From Akkermansiaceae bacterium (GTDB lineage: Bacteria > Verrucomicrobiota > Verrucomicrobiia > Verrucomicrobiales > DEV007), in contig JACKQC010000008.1 of NCBI GenBank assembly GCA_024233085.1, positions 62,001-126,000 on the forward strand: a DNA stretch of 64,000 nucleotides, given 5' to 3'. Position 1 is the stretch's first letter. Every line of letters begins with the position of its first letter. The notes below the pieces were generated by a model. It was not told where the DNA came from and made no database searches. It saw nothing but the letters and a program-made list of their open reading frames with translations. Positions 62,442 to 64,000 of this stretch are shown piece by piece. The translations under genes were made by a program, and so were the position numbers.

Positions 62442-63878
62442 CTAGCTGACATCGTAGAAGCGCATCTTCACCTCTCCGAGCTCGATCAGATCCCCCTCTT
62501 TGAGAGTGGTCTCCTCGACCCGCTGGTCGTTCACGAAAACGCCGTTCCCCGACTTCAGGTCCGTGATGGTCCAAGTGCCGTCCCGGGCTTGCCGGATGAC
62601 GCAGTGATTGTTGGAAACGCTGTCGTTGTTGAGCACCAGATCGTTGTCCCGGCCCCGCCCGATGCGGATGTTGGAAATTCGCAGCGGGTAACGGGTGCTT
62701 TGCGCGTCGAGCATTTCGACAAAGGCCAAGGGCGGGGTCAGGTGGGCGTCCCCATCCGCGGCGACCACCCTCCCTCCGCGCGGGCGGACCAGGGCGAAAA
62801 CCGCCAGCAACAGCACCAGCAGGCCCGCGCCGGCAATGACGTACCACAGAGTTTTCGCTTCTCCGGCGGTATCCTCGTCAGGGGCGGCCGCATCCTCCGT
62901 TTTCGTTCCGCCTTCCTTCGAAACTTCCGTTCCCGGCTTTTTCTTTCCGTCGGCCTTTTTCGCCTTCGAATCTGCTCCCTTTTCGGGAAGCAGGATTTCA
63001 AAACCGAGTTTTCGAAAAGTTCCGTTTTCATCGGTGATTTCCAATTCGACGGAATGCTTTCCGGGCGACTTTAGCGCGGCGATGTCGATGACGGCTTCGC
63101 CACCGCCTTCCAGCAAGCCGAAGAAGCGGTCGGGAAACGTCGGATCGAGTTTCCATGTGTCGTATTCGGCCCGGAGATAGAGGCCCCCGGTGTCCTCGGA
63201 CAGCCGTTCGAGAGGTTGCAGGTACTTCGACTGGTCCTGATTATTGGCGTACCCGATCGCGAACACGGGAACTCCCTTTTCTCTGGATTTTTTCACGACA
63301 CCGTCGTGCCCGTAGGCGGTGTCCTCGAAAATGCCGTCGGAAAGGATCATCACCGCCTTCCGGGGCGCCTTTCTTTCGGCGAGTTTTTCGATTGCTTGAA
63401 GCGTTAGTTTGTAGCCCTGGGTGGTTAGCCCCTCCGGCTTGTATTGGTCGAGTAACTGGAGCGCCCGGCCGGAGGCGGTTCCCTCGGGGGCGATCGAAAC
63501 AAGCTCCTCCTGCCCCAGAGCGAACACCCCGTATTCGTAGAGGGCTTCCGGGTGGGCTTGAAGCAACGATCGGACCGCCGCGATTTCCCCTTTGATCTGA
63601 GCGCCGCGCTTCGCCGGATTGCTGACATCGATCAGAAATGCGATCGAAATCTTTCCCTCGGAGTTGTCGCGAAAGGGTTTGAATTCGAGCGGCAGCTCGG
63701 CTTCGCCGGCCCGGGCTTTGATCGATTTGATCGATTCGCCCGGGTCGGGGGTCAACCGGATGGCGACGGTCGGTTTTTCGCCGCGAACAAGGGTCGGCTC
63801 GCCGTCGATTTGGGCGGCTTGCCCGGCAAGGGCGAAAGTGGCGAGAAATCCGGTGAGAATGGAGCAAGCGGTTCGCAT
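62442..63878 (-). CDS. vWA-FHA transmembrane protein
   Basis: The 478-residue protein has a signal peptide (to about AGQAAQ), then a vWA domain (~78-250; IAFLIDVSNPAKRG, LTTQGYK, MILSDGIFED). Its MIDAS motif is DVSNP rather than DxSxS, so metal binding may be weakened. A linker and a transmembrane helix (~340-360) follow, then a cytoplasmic FHA domain (~385-478; IRIGRGRDNDLVL, VSNNHCVI, SGNGVFVN). It heads the operon leading to the DGR-target kinase and could link outside adhesion to inside phospho-signalling. Confidence 0.88.
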   Translation of the reverse strand: MRTACSILTGFLATFALAGQAAQIDGEPTLVRGEKPTVAIRLTPDPGESIKSIKARAGEAELPLEFKPFRDNSEGKISIAFLIDVSNPAKRGAQIKGEIAAVRSLLQAHPEALYEYGVFALGQEELVSIAPEGTASGRALQLLDQYKPEGLTTQGYKLTLQAIEKLAERKAPRKAVMILSDGIFEDTAYGHDGVVKKSREKGVPVFAIGYANNQDQSKYLQPLERLSEDTGGLYLRAEYDTWKLDPTFPDRFFGLLEGGGEAVIDIAALKSPGKHSVELEITDENGTFRKLGFEILLPEKGADSKAKKADGKKKPGTEVSKEGGTKTEDAAAPDEDTAGEAKTLWYVIAGAGLLVLLLAVFALVRPRGGRVVAADGDAHLTPPLAFVEMLDAQSTRYPLRISNIRIGRGRDNDLVLNNDSVSNNHCVIRQARDGTWTITDLKSGNGVFVNDQRVEETTLKEGDLIELGEVKMRFYDVS

Positions 63879-64000
63879 GGCGGACGCAGATTAGTCTAAT
63901 CGTCAAAAACACGTCAACAAAAAAGAAACGCGTCGAGTTCACGCCGAATTGAGCTAAAATAAGTGACACCGGAGCGTGGCAAACGAGATTCGGCCTCAAG

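Overview
This is a high-GC bacterial chromosome segment. The gene content suggests a member of the Verrucomicrobiota / PVC group: BamB-like PQQ-propeller proteins, a secreted sulfatase, a very large secreted protein with BACON and Calx-beta domains, and many Hanks-type kinases whose sequences run on into formylglycine-enzyme-like domains. There is no rRNA or other taxonomic marker, so this assignment is an inference. No tRNA, rRNA or CRISPR array was seen.

Layout. 1-9800 is a low-complexity, recombination-prone Rhs region. It has a 5'-truncated Rhs gene with a C-terminal HExxH domain, a displaced (orphan) second Rhs tip, small secreted or membrane proteins that look like cognate immunity proteins, a 250-bp repeat ending two cassettes exactly 4500 bp apart, and an IS66-family element with intact ends and an 8-bp target duplication but decayed genes. 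9800-11900 holds a collagen-like gene, a fibronectin-III gene and repeat arrays. 11966-18420 is a type III restriction-modification operon (res, PIN-domain toxin, mod). 18826-47084 is mostly metabolic and envelope genes: glutamate dehydrogenase, a glycosidase-sulfatase fusion, a 2615-residue metalloprotease mosaic, MgtE, RarA, an Rrf2 regulator, an acyltransferase, two PQQ-propeller proteins, a DMT transporter, an alcohol dehydrogenase, a STAS protein, a response regulator and a large polytopic membrane protein.

47445-63878 is a signalling island. It encodes three Hanks-type Ser/Thr kinases, two PPM phosphatases, a membrane-spanning trypsin-FHA protein, two soluble FHA proteins, a vWA-FHA protein and a lysozyme-like membrane protein. 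Embedded in it is a diversity-generating retroelement (DGR): an Avd-type four-helix-bundle gene, a reverse transcriptase with the DGR signature, a template repeat (TR), and two variable repeats (VR1, VR2) lying in two tandem C-type-lectin/FGE domains of one kinase. Across the aligned core, substitutions between TR and both VRs fall almost only at template adenines, which is the hallmark of DGR mutagenesis. The TR carries a 65-nt insertion absent from both VRs, and the RT frame is broken by one base. The system has clearly diversified the kinase in the past, but as sequenced it may be decaying.

A second theme is small palindromic repeats that insert in frame into genes: a 27-codon unit, present three times, in rhs, and a CAACAGGGTTG-type palindrome in rarA, in the alcohol dehydrogenase gene and in intergenic sites.
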